NCBI GenBank assembly: GCA_025060635.1
Contig: JANXBN010000002.1
Location: forward strand, 124,001 to 188,000
Direction: 5' to 3'
DNA from: Candidatus Kryptonium sp.
GTDB taxonomy: Bacteria; Bacteroidota; Ignavibacteria; Kryptoniales; Kryptoniaceae
Length of the DNA: 64,000 nt
Within the stretch, counting starts at the first letter, position 1. The number at the start of each line of letters is the position of its first letter. Shown in pieces: positions 8,164 through 17,517 of the stretch. The position numbers and the translations under genes were made by a program. A model generated the notes under the pieces. The model made no database searches. It was not told where the DNA came from and saw only the letters and a program-made list of their open reading frames with translations.

Positions 8164-9354
8164 ATGACCTTTGGCAAAAATTTTCCAAGGTTTGATTATT
8201 ATGACATCATTGTTGTTGGTGGTGGTCCTGCGGGGACAACCGCTGCGAGATTCGCTGCGCTCAGTGGTGCGAAGGTTCTAGTCCTTGAGAAAGACAGAGA
8301 TATCGGATATCCTGTTAGATGTGGCGAAGCAGTAAGTCATGAGGGGTTAATTCAATTTATTGAGCCAGATCCAAAATGGATCGCAAGCACTGTTAAGTAC
8401 TTTAAACTTGTAGCTCCAGATGGAACCGTTGTAAAACCGAACATTGAAGGCTTCGGTTATATACTTGAAAGAAGAATTTTTGATTACGAACTTGCTAAAA
8501 TTGCTGCTCAAAATGGAGCAGAAATTGTGACGAAGGCTTATGTCAACGGTTTGATAATTAATGATGGAAAAGTTGAAGGTGTAAAGGTTTTGATGAATAA
8601 TTCCGAACAAATTGAAATAAGGTCAAAGATAGTAATTGGTGCGGATGGAGTTGAATCAAGAGTTGGAAGATGGGCAGGGCTTAATACAACATGTAAACTT
8701 CAAGATATGGAATCAGCAGTTCAAATGACATTGACAAACATAGAGGTTGAGCCGGACACTTGTTATTTTTATTTCGGAGAGAAAGTCGCTCCCGGTGGTT
8801 ATCTGTGGGTTTTTCCAAAAGGCAGGAACACAGCAAATGTCGGTCTCGGGATCGCTGGAATTTATGGTAGACAAAGACACGCATTGAGTTATCTTGAAGA
8901 ATTTGTTGAGAAAAATTTCCCTCAAGCATCCATTTTAACTGTAATAGCTGGTGGAGTTCCTTGCGCAAAGACAGCTGATAAAATTGTAACTAATGGTCTT
9001 ATGCTTGTCGGTGATGCGGCGCATCAAGTGAATCCTGTTTCTGGAGGTGGAATAATAAGCGGAATGATAGGTGGAAAAATAGCTGGTCAAATTGCAGGAC
9101 AAGCGGTGAAAGAAAACAATCTTAACTTAATTTTCAAATACGAAGACGAATGGAGAAAAACGCTTGGGCAAAGACACGAAAGATATTACAAAATAAAGCA
9201 ATTCATCTACAAATTCCCTGACGAGAAATTAAACGAGATAGCAAGAGAGCTTGCAAAAATTCCATACGAAAAGCTAACATTGAAAAATCTATTTCTCACA
9301 GCTGTCAAAACTCAACCATCGCTAATAATTGAAGTAATGAGGTTGTTTATATGA
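8164..9354 (+). CDS. Geranylgeranyl reductase family FAD-dependent oxidoreductase
   Basis: A 396-residue flavoprotein. The Rossmann motif VVGGGPAGTTAARFAA lies near residues 17-32, followed by an acidic strand end (LEKD). Family hallmarks are the conserved cysteine in YPVRCGEAVS, the substrate-channel motif GYLWVFPKG (YxWxFP type) and the second FAD motif GLMLVGDAAHQVNPVSGGGI. Such enzymes reduce isoprenoid chains of archaeal-type lipids, chlorophyll or menaquinone side chains. No chlorophyll genes are in view, so a menaquinone or membrane-lipid isoprenoid is the more likely substrate (inference). The adjacent ferredoxin is the likely electron donor. Confidence 0.88.
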   Translation: MTFGKNFPRFDYYDIIVVGGGPAGTTAARFAALSGAKVLVLEKDRDIGYPVRCGEAVSHEGLIQFIEPDPKWIASTVKYFKLVAPDGTVVKPNIEGFGYILERRIFDYELAKIAAQNGAEIVTKAYVNGLIINDGKVEGVKVLMNNSEQIEIRSKIVIGADGVESRVGRWAGLNTTCKLQDMESAVQMTLTNIEVEPDTCYFYFGEKVAPGGYLWVFPKGRNTANVGLGIAGIYGRQRHALSYLEEFVEKNFPQASILTVIAGGVPCAKTADKIVTNGLMLVGDAAHQVNPVSGGGIISGMIGGKIAGQIAGQAVKENNLNLIFKYEDEWRKTLGQRHERYYKIKQFIYKFPDEKLNEIARELAKIPYEKLTLKNLFLTAVKTQPSLIIEVMRLFI

Positions 9355-9403
9355 TGCGTTTGAAAATAGTTGCGAATTTTGTGATGGTTTAGTAAATTTT
9401 CAA

Positions 9404-9435
9404 GGAGTAGCTTAATTTCAAGCTACTCCCTTTTT
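9404..9435 (+). terminator. Rho-independent terminator after the ferredoxin/reductase genes
   Basis: A 10-bp perfect stem (GGAGTAGCTT at 9404-9413 paired with AAGCTACTCC at 9420-9429) with a 6-base loop, followed by C and TTTTT. It lies 50 bases after the reductase stop and separates that unit from rsmB. Confidence 0.88.
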
Positions 9436-9491
9436 ATTTTCAAAGGGAGGTGCGATTTTTAAATTCAAACAAAAAAGAACTTCTCAAAGTT

Positions 9492-10841
9492 ATGGAACCA
9501 CAAGAATTTTACAAAGGACCTCGTGGGATAGCAGTTAAAATTTTAAATCGTGTTGAGAGAACAGATTCGTATCTTGATAAACTCCTTGACATTGAGCTTA
9601 AATCAGATGAGCTCAATGAACTTGACAAAAGATTTTTAACCGAATTGACGCACGGGGTTATAAGATGGAAAACACGCCTTGATTTCATTATTGAACACTT
9701 TTGTAAGAACAAATTTGCAATGCAAGATCCAAACATAAGAAATGCAATGAGAGTTGCACTTTATCAGATCTTGTTTTTGAGCAAAATTCCGCATGCAGCT
9801 GCAGTAAACGAAGCTGTTGAATTCGTAAAGAAAATTCGTGGACAAAAAGCTGCAAATCTCGTCAATGCTGTGTTAAGAAATATAATTCGCAACCTTGGAA
9901 AACTCCCAACGCCTGATAGCGAAGCAGATCCAATTCAATATCTATCAATTATGTATGCGCATCCGACTTGGATTGTCAAAAGGTGGGTTGAAAGATATGG
10001 GTTTTATGAGACGGAGCAATTGCTTGCTGCCAACAACGAACGTCCCACAATAGTTGTGCGAGCAAACTCTCTTAAAATAACATCTGATGATCTCGCAAAA
10101 CTTTTTGATGAAAGAGGGATAAAATATGTAAAATCAAAATATCTTGACGAGTTTCTTAAAGTCGGGCATCTATCTGGAATTTATAACCTTGATCTTTTCA
10201 ATCAAGGTTATTTTTCAGTGCAAGATGAAAGCGCTGGACTTGTTGTCAAGCTTCTTGATCCAAAACCAGGTGAAATGGTGATTGATCTTTGCTCCGCACC
10301 TGGTGGAAAAACGACATATATTGGTGAGATGATGAAAAACGAAGGAAAAATAATAGCGGTTGATAAATATGAACACAGGCTGAATCTCGTCAAACAAAGT
10401 TGTGAACGACTTGGCATAACAAATGTTGAGTTTATCGCAGAAGATGCAACGACTGCAAATTTTGGAGGGAAGGCAGATAAAGTTCTCGTTGACGCACCGT
10501 GTTCAGGTTTCGGTGTGCTTCAGAAGAAGCCAGATATAAAATGGCAAAGGGAACTTTCAGATATTAAAAATCTCGTTAAAACTCAAATTGAACTTCTTGA
10601 GACGGCAAGTAAACTTGTTAAAACTGGTGGTGTCGTAGTTTATAGCACTTGCACAATTGAACCAGAAGAAAACATAGAAGTTGTTAAATCATTTCTTGAA
10701 AGACATCCAGAGTTTGAAATTGACGACGCACGGAAATATCTCCCCTCTGATGTTGTAACTGATGGCGGTTATATGGAAACATTCCCACATAAACATGATA
10801 TGGATGGAGGGTTTGCGATAAGATTAATTAAAGTGAAGTAA
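9492..10841 (+). CDS. rsmB: 16S rRNA (cytosine-967-C5)-methyltransferase
   Basis: Methylates C967 of 16S rRNA using SAM. The N-terminal NusB-like helical RNA-binding domain (about residues 10-140) is followed by the NOL1/NOP2/Sun catalytic domain: motif I DLCSAPGGKTT, motif IV VDAPCSGFGVLQKKPDI with the product-release cysteine, and motif VI STCTIEPEEN with the catalytic cysteine. I chose ATG 9492 (449 residues). The frame is open back to GTG 9450, but the AGGGAGG purine run abuts that GTG with no spacing, so it is a poor start. A terminator lies just upstream. Confidence 0.94.
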   Translation: MEPQEFYKGPRGIAVKILNRVERTDSYLDKLLDIELKSDELNELDKRFLTELTHGVIRWKTRLDFIIEHFCKNKFAMQDPNIRNAMRVALYQILFLSKIPHAAAVNEAVEFVKKIRGQKAANLVNAVLRNIIRNLGKLPTPDSEADPIQYLSIMYAHPTWIVKRWVERYGFYETEQLLAANNERPTIVVRANSLKITSDDLAKLFDERGIKYVKSKYLDEFLKVGHLSGIYNLDLFNQGYFSVQDESAGLVVKLLDPKPGEMVIDLCSAPGGKTTYIGEMMKNEGKIIAVDKYEHRLNLVKQSCERLGITNVEFIAEDATTANFGGKADKVLVDAPCSGFGVLQKKPDIKWQRELSDIKNLVKTQIELLETASKLVKTGGVVVYSTCTIEPEENIEVVKSFLERHPEFEIDDARKYLPSDVVTDGGYMETFPHKHDMDGGFAIRLIKVK

Positions 10842-10847
10842 AATTTT

Positions 10848-12437
10848 ATGAGAAATAACAGAAAACCTCGGCTCGTCGTAATTGACGGCGAAACATTAAC
10901 TCCCGAAAAAGTTTTTGATGTCGCAGTTAATTTTGCACCTGTTAAATTATCACCAGATGCTATATCAAAAATACAAAAATCAAGGAAACTCGTTGAAAGT
11001 TGGGTTGAGAAAAATGAAACCATTTATGGAGTTACGACTGGTTTCGGGGATTTTGCTACCGTAAAGATAGAGAAAGATGAAATAGAAAAATTACAACAAA
11101 ACCTGATATTTAGTCACTCTGCTGGCGCTGGTGAACCATTGCCTCCAGAAGTCGTCAGGGCTATGATGCTTTTAAGAGCCAATGCTTTGGCAAAAGGTTA
11201 TTCGGGGGTGAGAGTTGAAACCGTCAATATGTTGATTGAGCTTTTAAATCACCATATAACTCCTATAATTCCATCTCAAGGTTCTGTTGGTTCAAGCGGT
11301 GATCTTGTTCAACTTGCTCATCTTGTGCTTGCAATGATGGGCAAAGGTGATGTTTGGATCGGCGCGGATGTAAAGAATTTGAAAAAAGTGAAAGCGTACA
11401 CAGCGCTTAAAAAATTTGGATTGAAGCCAATTAAACTTTCTGCGAAAGAGGGACTTGCTCTTATAAATGGGACACAGATGATGACAGCTTACGCTTGTTT
11501 AATAGTTAAGCAAGCAAAGGACTTATGCAAAATCGCCGATATCGCTGCTTCACTTAGCATTGAAGCTTTGAAGGGAACAGACAGAGCTTTTGATGAAAGA
11601 ATTCACAAATTAAGACCTTATCAAGGACAGCAAAAGGTTGCACGAAATATATTAAGAATGATGAGAAACAGTGAAATTCGGCTTTCTCATCTTTATGATG
11701 ATCCGAGAGTTCAAGATGCCTATTCTTTAAGATGTGTTCCTCAAATTCACGGTGCATCAAGAGATGCTATTGATTATGTTTATAACATCGTTTCAATTGA
11801 GATAAATTCAGCAACCGATAATCCTTTAATTTTTCCTGAAGATGGTGTTCATCTTGAAGGCGGGAATTTTCATGGACAGCCAATCGCACTTGCGATGGAC
11901 TTCATAGCTATAGCGTTATCTGAACTTGCCAATGTTTCCGAAAGAAGAATTGAGAGACTTGTAAATTCACAATTAAGCGGTTTGCCAAAGTTTTTAACAG
12001 TGCAAGGTGGGTTGAACTCAGGGTTGATGATCGCTCAATATACAGCAGCGTCACTTGTTTCGGAAAACAAAGTTTTATCTCATCCAGCAAGTGTTGATTC
12101 AATTCCGACATCTGCTAATCAAGAAGATCACAACAGCATGGGATCAATTTCAGCTCAAAAAGCATACAGAATTTTAAAGAATGTTCAAACGGTTATAGCA
12201 ATTGAAATCATGTGCGCTGCTCAAGGAATTGATTTCGCAAAGGTTGATCCCAAGACGGGCAAGATTATGAAATGCGGTGTCGGCTCGCAAGCAGCATATG
12301 AGTTTATAAGAAGAAAAATAAAACATCTTGATGAAGACAGAATTTTACACGATGACATCATAAAAGCGCTTGAGATCGTAAAAACTGGCGAAATCATTAA
12401 AGCAGTTGAAGATGCAATTGGAGAAGAACTTGAATAA
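10848..12437 (+). CDS. hutH: Histidine ammonia-lyase with Ser-Ser-Gly MIO precursor
   Basis: Removes ammonia from histidine to give urocanate, using an MIO cofactor cyclised from a tripeptide. The tripeptide is normally Ala-Ser-Gly; here it is Ser149-Ser150-Gly151 in GSVGSSGDL. The remaining active site is HAL-like: catalytic Tyr loop IYGVTTGFG, the selectivity pair Ser89-His90 (FSHSAGAG) that favours histidine over Phe or Tyr, LINGTQ, and Glu426 in NQEDHNSMG. Length (529 residues) is slightly above the usual 510. No other hut genes are adjacent; it sits between rsmB (6-base gap) and recG. An aminomutase or another aromatic lyase is a less likely alternative. Confidence 0.88.
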   Translation: MRNNRKPRLVVIDGETLTPEKVFDVAVNFAPVKLSPDAISKIQKSRKLVESWVEKNETIYGVTTGFGDFATVKIEKDEIEKLQQNLIFSHSAGAGEPLPPEVVRAMMLLRANALAKGYSGVRVETVNMLIELLNHHITPIIPSQGSVGSSGDLVQLAHLVLAMMGKGDVWIGADVKNLKKVKAYTALKKFGLKPIKLSAKEGLALINGTQMMTAYACLIVKQAKDLCKIADIAASLSIEALKGTDRAFDERIHKLRPYQGQQKVARNILRMMRNSEIRLSHLYDDPRVQDAYSLRCVPQIHGASRDAIDYVYNIVSIEINSATDNPLIFPEDGVHLEGGNFHGQPIALAMDFIAIALSELANVSERRIERLVNSQLSGLPKFLTVQGGLNSGLMIAQYTAASLVSENKVLSHPASVDSIPTSANQEDHNSMGSISAQKAYRILKNVQTVIAIEIMCAAQGIDFAKVDPKTGKIMKCGVGSQAAYEFIRRKIKHLDEDRILHDDIIKALEIVKTGEIIKAVEDAIGEELE

Positions 12438-14631
12438 TTCAATTGTAAATAAATCCGCGAAAAAATCGCCTGTCTCACTTGAACTTGATATAAGGTATCT
12501 TAAAGGGATCGGCGAGAAAAGGTCGCAAGCACTACGGGATGTAGGGATAGAGAAACTTGTTGATTTGCTTTATTATGCTCCAATTAAATACATTGACAGG
12601 AGCACAGTTATAAGTGTTGCTAACTTGAAAAGAAATTGGTGGGAGTTTTACCGCAAATCTGGGGCAGTCACATTCATTGGGCGAGTCGTGGAGAAAAAAA
12701 TTCTCTTAAGTTCAGGGGGAAGGGAAATTCTTGAGATTGTAGTTGATGATGGGACGGGCAAATTAAGCTGTGTTTGGTTTAACAAAATTGAGTATTTCAA
12801 AAGACAATTTGATATCGGCGATCTCGTTGCAGTTTTCGGCAAACCGACAGCATTCAAAGGGAAAATAAATCTTGTTCATCCTGAATTTGATTTTTTAACT
12901 GAAGCAGACAGTGTGAACATACACACGGGAAGGATCGTCCCTGTTTATCCTTCAACATCAAAATTGAAATCCCTCGGACTTAACACCTTAAAACTCCGTG
13001 AACTTATAAGCAATGTTATCAATAACTACATTGATCAGGTTGAGGAAACTTTACCTGAAAAAATTCTTTCAAAGTATGATCTCGTGCCGTTGAAGTTCGC
13101 AATAAAATCAATTCATTTCCCAGAAACCCACAATGAATTAAATCTCGCTTTGAAAAGATTGAAGTTTGAAGAATTATTTTTCCTTCAACTTCTTCTTGCG
13201 AGGAAGCATTACGAGCTTAAGCATTTTGAAAAGGGAATATCTTTTAAAAAAATCGGTGATCTCGTCCACGGATTTAGCAAAATTTTACCTTTCAAACTTA
13301 CCGAAGCCCAAAGGCGAGTAATTCGTGAAATATGGAATGATATGAAATCTGATAAACCAATGAATCGCTTGCTTCAAGGTGATGTCGGAAGTGGCAAAAC
13401 AATCGTAGCTTTGATTGCAATGTTAATCGCTGTTGACAACGGCTATCAATCTGCATTTATGGCTCCGACCGAAATTCTTGCTGAACAACATTATGCCACC
13501 TTTTTGAGCTTATTAAATTCTTTGCCCGTTAAAGTTCGCCTTCTCATCGGAAGTTTAAAATCAAAAGAGAAAAAAGAAATTTTGAGCGAAATTGAAAGTG
13601 GCGAAGCACAAATAATAATTGGAACACATGCTTTAATTCAAGAAAGAGTCAACTTCAAAAATCTTGGGCTTGTCGTTATTGATGAACAACATCGTTTTGG
13701 AGTAATGCAAAGAGCATCACTTATTGAAAAAGGATACAATCCTGATGTTTTGATAATGACAGCGACACCAATTCCACGGACACTTGCCTTTACACTATAC
13801 GGAGACCTTGATGTTTCAATAATAGACGAAATGCCAAGAAAAAGAAAAGTTAAAACCGAACTTTTACCCGACACCGAAAGAGAAAGAGTTTATGAATTCG
13901 TTCGCTTAAAGGTAAAGGAAGGGCATCAAGCATATATTGTCTATCCATTGATTGAGGAATCAGAAAAGCTTGATCTTGAATCTGCGATTGAAGGCTATGT
14001 GCGCTTGAAAAACGAAATTTTTCCGGAATTTAATGTCGGTTTAATTCACGGCAAAATGCCAGGGACAGAGAGACAAGAAATTATGCTTGCTTTTAAAGAA
14101 GGGAAAATTCAAATCCTTGTCGCGACAACTGTAATTGAAGTTGGGATTGATATCCCAAACGCTACTATAATGATCATAGAGAATGCTGAAAGATTCGGGC
14201 TTGCTCAACTTCACCAGTTGCGAGGTAGAATTGGAAGAAGCGAGAAGCAATCATACTGTTTTTTGATTGCAAAATCAAGTTTATTTAAAAAAACAACAGA
14301 TGAAACTTTATTTGATTATGAAACGCTTGAAGAAAGCAAGGCAATTGAAAGATTAAAGGTTATTGAATCAACGATGGATGGTTTTAAAATCGCTGAAAAG
14401 GACCTTGAACTTCGCGGTCCTGGTGAATTCTTTGGCACGAGGCAAAGCGGATTTATAAAATTTAAATTTGCTGATATCTCAAAAGATAAAAATTTGCTTG
14501 AGATCGCTCGCTCCGAGGCATTTGAAATTATCAAAGAAGATCCAAACTTATTAAAACCTGAACATTTTATTTTGAGAAAACAATTTTTGAAACTCTATTC
14601 GGACAGCGTTGATCTCGCAAAAGTAAGCTAA
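12430..14631 (+). CDS. recG: ATP-dependent DNA helicase RecG
   Basis: Branch-migrating helicase that regresses stalled replication forks. Order: HhH/OB-fold wedge domain (about residues 10-190, with YLKGIGEKR), then the SF2 helicase core with Walker A GDVGSGKT, motif II DEQHRFG, motif III TATPIPRT and the C-terminal core VATTVIEVGIDIPNA and QLRGRIGRS. Start choice: TTG 12430 has GGAG six bases upstream and overlaps hutH by 8 bases; ATG 12412 in the same frame lacks a ribosome site and overlaps by 26. About 733 residues, normal for RecG. Confidence 0.96.
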   Translation: MNNSIVNKSAKKSPVSLELDIRYLKGIGEKRSQALRDVGIEKLVDLLYYAPIKYIDRSTVISVANLKRNWWEFYRKSGAVTFIGRVVEKKILLSSGGREILEIVVDDGTGKLSCVWFNKIEYFKRQFDIGDLVAVFGKPTAFKGKINLVHPEFDFLTEADSVNIHTGRIVPVYPSTSKLKSLGLNTLKLRELISNVINNYIDQVEETLPEKILSKYDLVPLKFAIKSIHFPETHNELNLALKRLKFEELFFLQLLLARKHYELKHFEKGISFKKIGDLVHGFSKILPFKLTEAQRRVIREIWNDMKSDKPMNRLLQGDVGSGKTIVALIAMLIAVDNGYQSAFMAPTEILAEQHYATFLSLLNSLPVKVRLLIGSLKSKEKKEILSEIESGEAQIIIGTHALIQERVNFKNLGLVVIDEQHRFGVMQRASLIEKGYNPDVLIMTATPIPRTLAFTLYGDLDVSIIDEMPRKRKVKTELLPDTERERVYEFVRLKVKEGHQAYIVYPLIEESEKLDLESAIEGYVRLKNEIFPEFNVGLIHGKMPGTERQEIMLAFKEGKIQILVATTVIEVGIDIPNATIMIIENAERFGLAQLHQLRGRIGRSEKQSYCFLIAKSSLFKKTTDETLFDYETLEESKAIERLKVIESTMDGFKIAEKDLELRGPGEFFGTRQSGFIKFKFADISKDKNLLEIARSEAFEIIKEDPNLLKPEHFILRKQFLKLYSDSVDLAKVS

Positions 14632-14673
14632 GCATCGCTCTTAAAAACTTTAAAATAAATTCTGTAGTTTGCG

Positions 14674-15078
14674 ATGAAAGATGAAATCAAAGAGATTTTA
14701 ACGAAGTATAAGACAATCGCAATTGTTGGACTATCGGACAAGCCGGATAGAGATAGCTATATTGTAGCGGAATATCTTTTGAGAAACGGCTATAAAATTA
14801 TCCCAGTTAATCCAAACATTGATTCAGTTTTCGGATTGAAAGCTTATCCTGACCTTTTAAGTGTTCCTGACGAGATTGATATTGTTGATATATTTAGAAG
14901 GCCTGAGTTTGTGGAGGAGATAGTTGATCAAGCGATTCAAAAGAAGGCGAAAGTTGTGTGGATGCAGTTAGGAGTATTAAATGAAAAAGCGGCAAAGAAA
15001 GCTCAAAGCGCTGGTTTGAAAGTTGTGATGAATAAGTGCATAAAAGTTGAGCACATGTATAGATTTGGTGATTTTTAA
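14674..15078 (+). CDS. CoA-binding domain protein (YccU type)
   Basis: A 134-residue single-domain Rossmann protein of the CoA_binding_2 family. The nucleotide-binding region is TIAIVGLSDKPDRDSYIVAEYL, followed by GYKIIPVNPN, and the C-terminal strand contains KVVWMQLGVLNEKAAKKA and the conserved N-K-C at MNKCIKVEH. Stand-alone members bind CoA or act in uncharacterised regulation; a catalytic role is not established. The gene is convergent with the minus-strand transglycosylase gene, the two 3' ends overlapping by four bases. Confidence 0.88.
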   Translation: MKDEIKEILTKYKTIAIVGLSDKPDRDSYIVAEYLLRNGYKIIPVNPNIDSVFGLKAYPDLLSVPDEIDIVDIFRRPEFVEEIVDQAIQKKAKVVWMQLGVLNEKAAKKAQSAGLKVVMNKCIKVEHMYRFGDF

Positions 15079-16205
15079 TAAACAGGGATCTTAAGTATTT
15101 GTCCAGGTCTTAGCTTTTTACCTTCAAGTTTGTTTAATTCAATTATGTCTTCCACTCTTACATTGTATTTTTGAGCGATTGAATCAAGAGTTTCACCAGT
15201 TTTAACCCGATGATTTAGTGTTTTTTCAGGGATCACGATTATTTCGCCATTCTGAAATATAACTCTTGAGCCTTTGTATTTGTATTCTGCGATGTTCAAT
15301 TCTTGCGGTTTGGCATCAACAGGTAGAGCGATCTGAAATTCTCCAGCTGGAAGTGATGACTTCAAGATCCAAGGATTTAGATATTTCAATGTTTTATAAT
15401 TAGTTCCTTGCATCTTAGCCCAAAGAGCGAGGTTTTGAATTGGTCCTTTGACGGTGACATATTTAACATTTTGTGGTTTAAAAAGTTTTGCTGTGTCAAG
15501 AGTAAATCCGTATCTATGGGCGTTTGAGATTAATTCTTTTATTGCAGCGACTCTAAATACAAATCTTGAAGTTTCACGATTTAAATGTAAATCAAAATAA
15601 TTATCAACCCATTGAAATTGCATCGCATCTGTTATTCGTGCTTCACCAGCGTTATAAGCAGCTAAGACAAGTGCCCAATTGTTAAATTTTTTGTATAAAT
15701 CCTGAATATATGAAAGAGCAGCTTCTGTTGCTTTTTGAATGTGAAGTCGCTCGTCAATATATTCGTCAACTCTGAGACCGTATCTTCTTGCGGTTTCAGG
15801 CATCAGTTGCCATAGTCCCGCAGCTCCTTTGCTTGAGTATGCGTTTTCAATCAAGCGACTCTCGGCAATTGCAAGATATTTTAAATCAGCTGGCAACCCT
15901 TTTTCTTTCAGTTTGCTTTCAATATATGGCATGTATTTCCCACATCGTTTAAGATCAAGTATAAGTTGGTTTTCATCAAATTCAAGGTAAAATTCACGCT
16001 CAAATCTTTCCCTTACATCTGGAATTTCAAGTGGGATCCTTTCACCACATAGAAAAATTATATCTGGCGGATGAACAATGGTTAGATGGTTTATCAGGAC
16101 ATTTTCAGTTGGTTTAGGATTGTTTATCTCTTTAAAATTTTTAGTCGCTATGAACAACGCGAATATAAAAGCGCCGACGGAGAAGAGGTTTAAAATTTTA
16201 TTCAT
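15075..16205 (-). CDS. Membrane-bound lytic murein transglycosylase with LysM domain (MltD-like)
   Basis: A 376-residue cell-wall enzyme cleaving the MurNAc-GlcNAc bond of peptidoglycan to form anhydro ends. An N-terminal hydrophobic segment (FSVGAFIFALFIAT) acts as signal or anchor. The SLT/GH23 domain has the catalytic glutamate in AIAESRL, then GAAGLWQLMPETARRYGL and LAAYNAGEARI. One C-terminal LysM (HRVKTGETLDSIAQKYNV) binds glycan. E. coli MltD has two or more LysM repeats; only one is clear here. The gene start overlaps the end of the upstream CBS-domain gene by eight bases, so they form a minus-strand operon. Confidence 0.93.
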   Translation of the reverse strand: MNKILNLFSVGAFIFALFIATKNFKEINNPKPTENVLINHLTIVHPPDIIFLCGERIPLEIPDVRERFEREFYLEFDENQLILDLKRCGKYMPYIESKLKEKGLPADLKYLAIAESRLIENAYSSKGAAGLWQLMPETARRYGLRVDEYIDERLHIQKATEAALSYIQDLYKKFNNWALVLAAYNAGEARITDAMQFQWVDNYFDLHLNRETSRFVFRVAAIKELISNAHRYGFTLDTAKLFKPQNVKYVTVKGPIQNLALWAKMQGTNYKTLKYLNPWILKSSLPAGEFQIALPVDAKPQELNIAEYKYKGSRVIFQNGEIIVIPEKTLNHRVKTGETLDSIAQKYNVRVEDIIELNKLEGKKLRPGQILKIPVY

Positions 16206-17418
16206 GGTATTTCAAAGGAGTTAGTTTTAGAGAGTTTATCCGTGTCCTTGTTGCGCTTAATATCGTTATTTTAAAATCGTGGATTATAAACTCCTCACCT
16301 TTTGATGGGATTCTACCTATGTTATTTATCACGAAACCAGAAATCGTCTCATAATCTCCCTTTGGTATGTTAAGTTTGTATTCTTCATTCAACTGATCAA
16401 TTTCAACGAGACCACTTAAAATAAATGTGTTAGGCTCAATTTTCTGAATTAGTTTCTTGCTGACATCAAATTCATCTTCAATTTCTCCAACGAGTTCCTC
16501 AATTACATCTTCAAGCGTTATAAGACCTGAAACACCACCAAATTCATCAACAACAATCGCCATTGATATATTTTTTTCTTTGAAATCTTTGAGTAATTCA
16601 ATACATCTTTTCTTCTCGGGGACGAAATACGGTTCTTTCAAGATCTCGTCAATGCTCTTGGGATTTTTGAAAAGGTCTTTAACATAGATTATTCCAATTA
16701 TGTTATCTATTGTTCCATCATAAACAGGCAATCGCGAGTGACCTGACTTTGAAAAAGTTTCAAATATCTCTTTCATCGTCATATTTTTGTCAACCCCGAC
16801 GATTTCTGTCCTTGGTCTCATTGCTGATTCAACAGCCAAGTTTTCAAGTTTAAAGACCCTTGAGAACGGTATGTCAATTTTTATGTGTTCGTTCATTTCG
16901 CTCTCTTTGAGAAGAATTTCAAAATCTTTTTTGCTGAAGAACTGTTCAATGGTTTCAGTTTTAAGTTTGAAAATTTTTAAAAACTTTTCTGAGACGAACT
17001 TAAGCAATCTCACTGCTGGTAAAAATATAAAATAAATCAACTTCAGAGGAAGTGATGCGAATAACACAAAACCATCAGCTGATTCCCTGCCGATTGTTTT
17101 TGGTATGGATTCGCCAAAAATGAGAATAAGAAGCGTAAGAAGGATCAAAATTGAGAAATCGTTTAAGTTAGCTATGGTTTTTAAAATATAGGTTAAAATT
17201 GAGCTAAGTGCTATGTTAACGAAGTTATTTCCGATAAGTATGGTGACAAGAAATGTTTCAGGTTTTTTAGCGAAATCGTTTGCTATTTTCGCAGTTAATG
17301 ATGAACGAGATTTTATTTCAAGTTTTATTTTATTGGCAGTTATAAAAGCAATTTCGCTTGCTGAGAAGAAAGCGGAAAAGAATAATAAAACGAAAGCAAG
17401 TATGATTTCGGTTTGCAT
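16198..17418 (-). CDS. CNNM/CBS-domain/CorC-HlyC membrane protein (hemolysin C-like, GldE-like)
   Basis: A 406-residue protein with the order CNNM (DUF21) transmembrane domain (about residues 1-180, SAFFSASEIAFITANK), CBS pair (about 195-320, with GHSRLPVYDGTIDNIIGIIYVKDLF and VVDEFGGVSGLITLEDVIEELVGEIEDE), and C-terminal CorC_HlyC domain (330-406). Family members are linked to Mg2+/Co2+ export; in gliding Bacteroidota the relative GldE supports gliding and secretion. Which role applies is unclear. The start is ATG 17418. It shares an operon with the transglycosylase and lies below the terminator of tonB. Confidence 0.87.
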   Translation of the reverse strand: MQTEIILAFVLLFFSAFFSASEIAFITANKIKLEIKSRSSLTAKIANDFAKKPETFLVTILIGNNFVNIALSSILTYILKTIANLNDFSILILLTLLILIFGESIPKTIGRESADGFVLFASLPLKLIYFIFLPAVRLLKFVSEKFLKIFKLKTETIEQFFSKKDFEILLKESEMNEHIKIDIPFSRVFKLENLAVESAMRPRTEIVGVDKNMTMKEIFETFSKSGHSRLPVYDGTIDNIIGIIYVKDLFKNPKSIDEILKEPYFVPEKKRCIELLKDFKEKNISMAIVVDEFGGVSGLITLEDVIEELVGEIEDEFDVSKKLIQKIEPNTFILSGLVEIDQLNEEYKLNIPKGDYETISGFVINNIGRIPSKGEEFIIHDFKITILSATRTRINSLKLTPLKYHE

Positions 17419-17440
17419 TTTGAGAAGAGAGGCTTATTTT

Positions 17441-17478
17441 TAAATAAAAAGGCACAGAGTTAAAAAACCCTGTGCCTT
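17441..17478 (-). terminator. Rho-independent terminator of tonB (minus strand)
   Basis: A 9-bp stem, AAGGCACAG (17449-17457) with CTGTGCCTT (17470-17478), loop 12 bases. Read on the minus strand it is followed by TTTTTATTTA, so it terminates the tonB transcript about 40 bases after its stop codon. No T tract follows on the plus strand. Confidence 0.82.
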
Positions 17479-17517
17479 AGAGTTAAAGAGGGGAAGTATT
17501 TTAAAAAAACTTCGGAA

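Noticed and set aside
10848-12437. A histidine utilisation (hut) operon
   Set aside because: Only hutH is present; its neighbours are rsmB and recG, not hutU, hutI or hutG.
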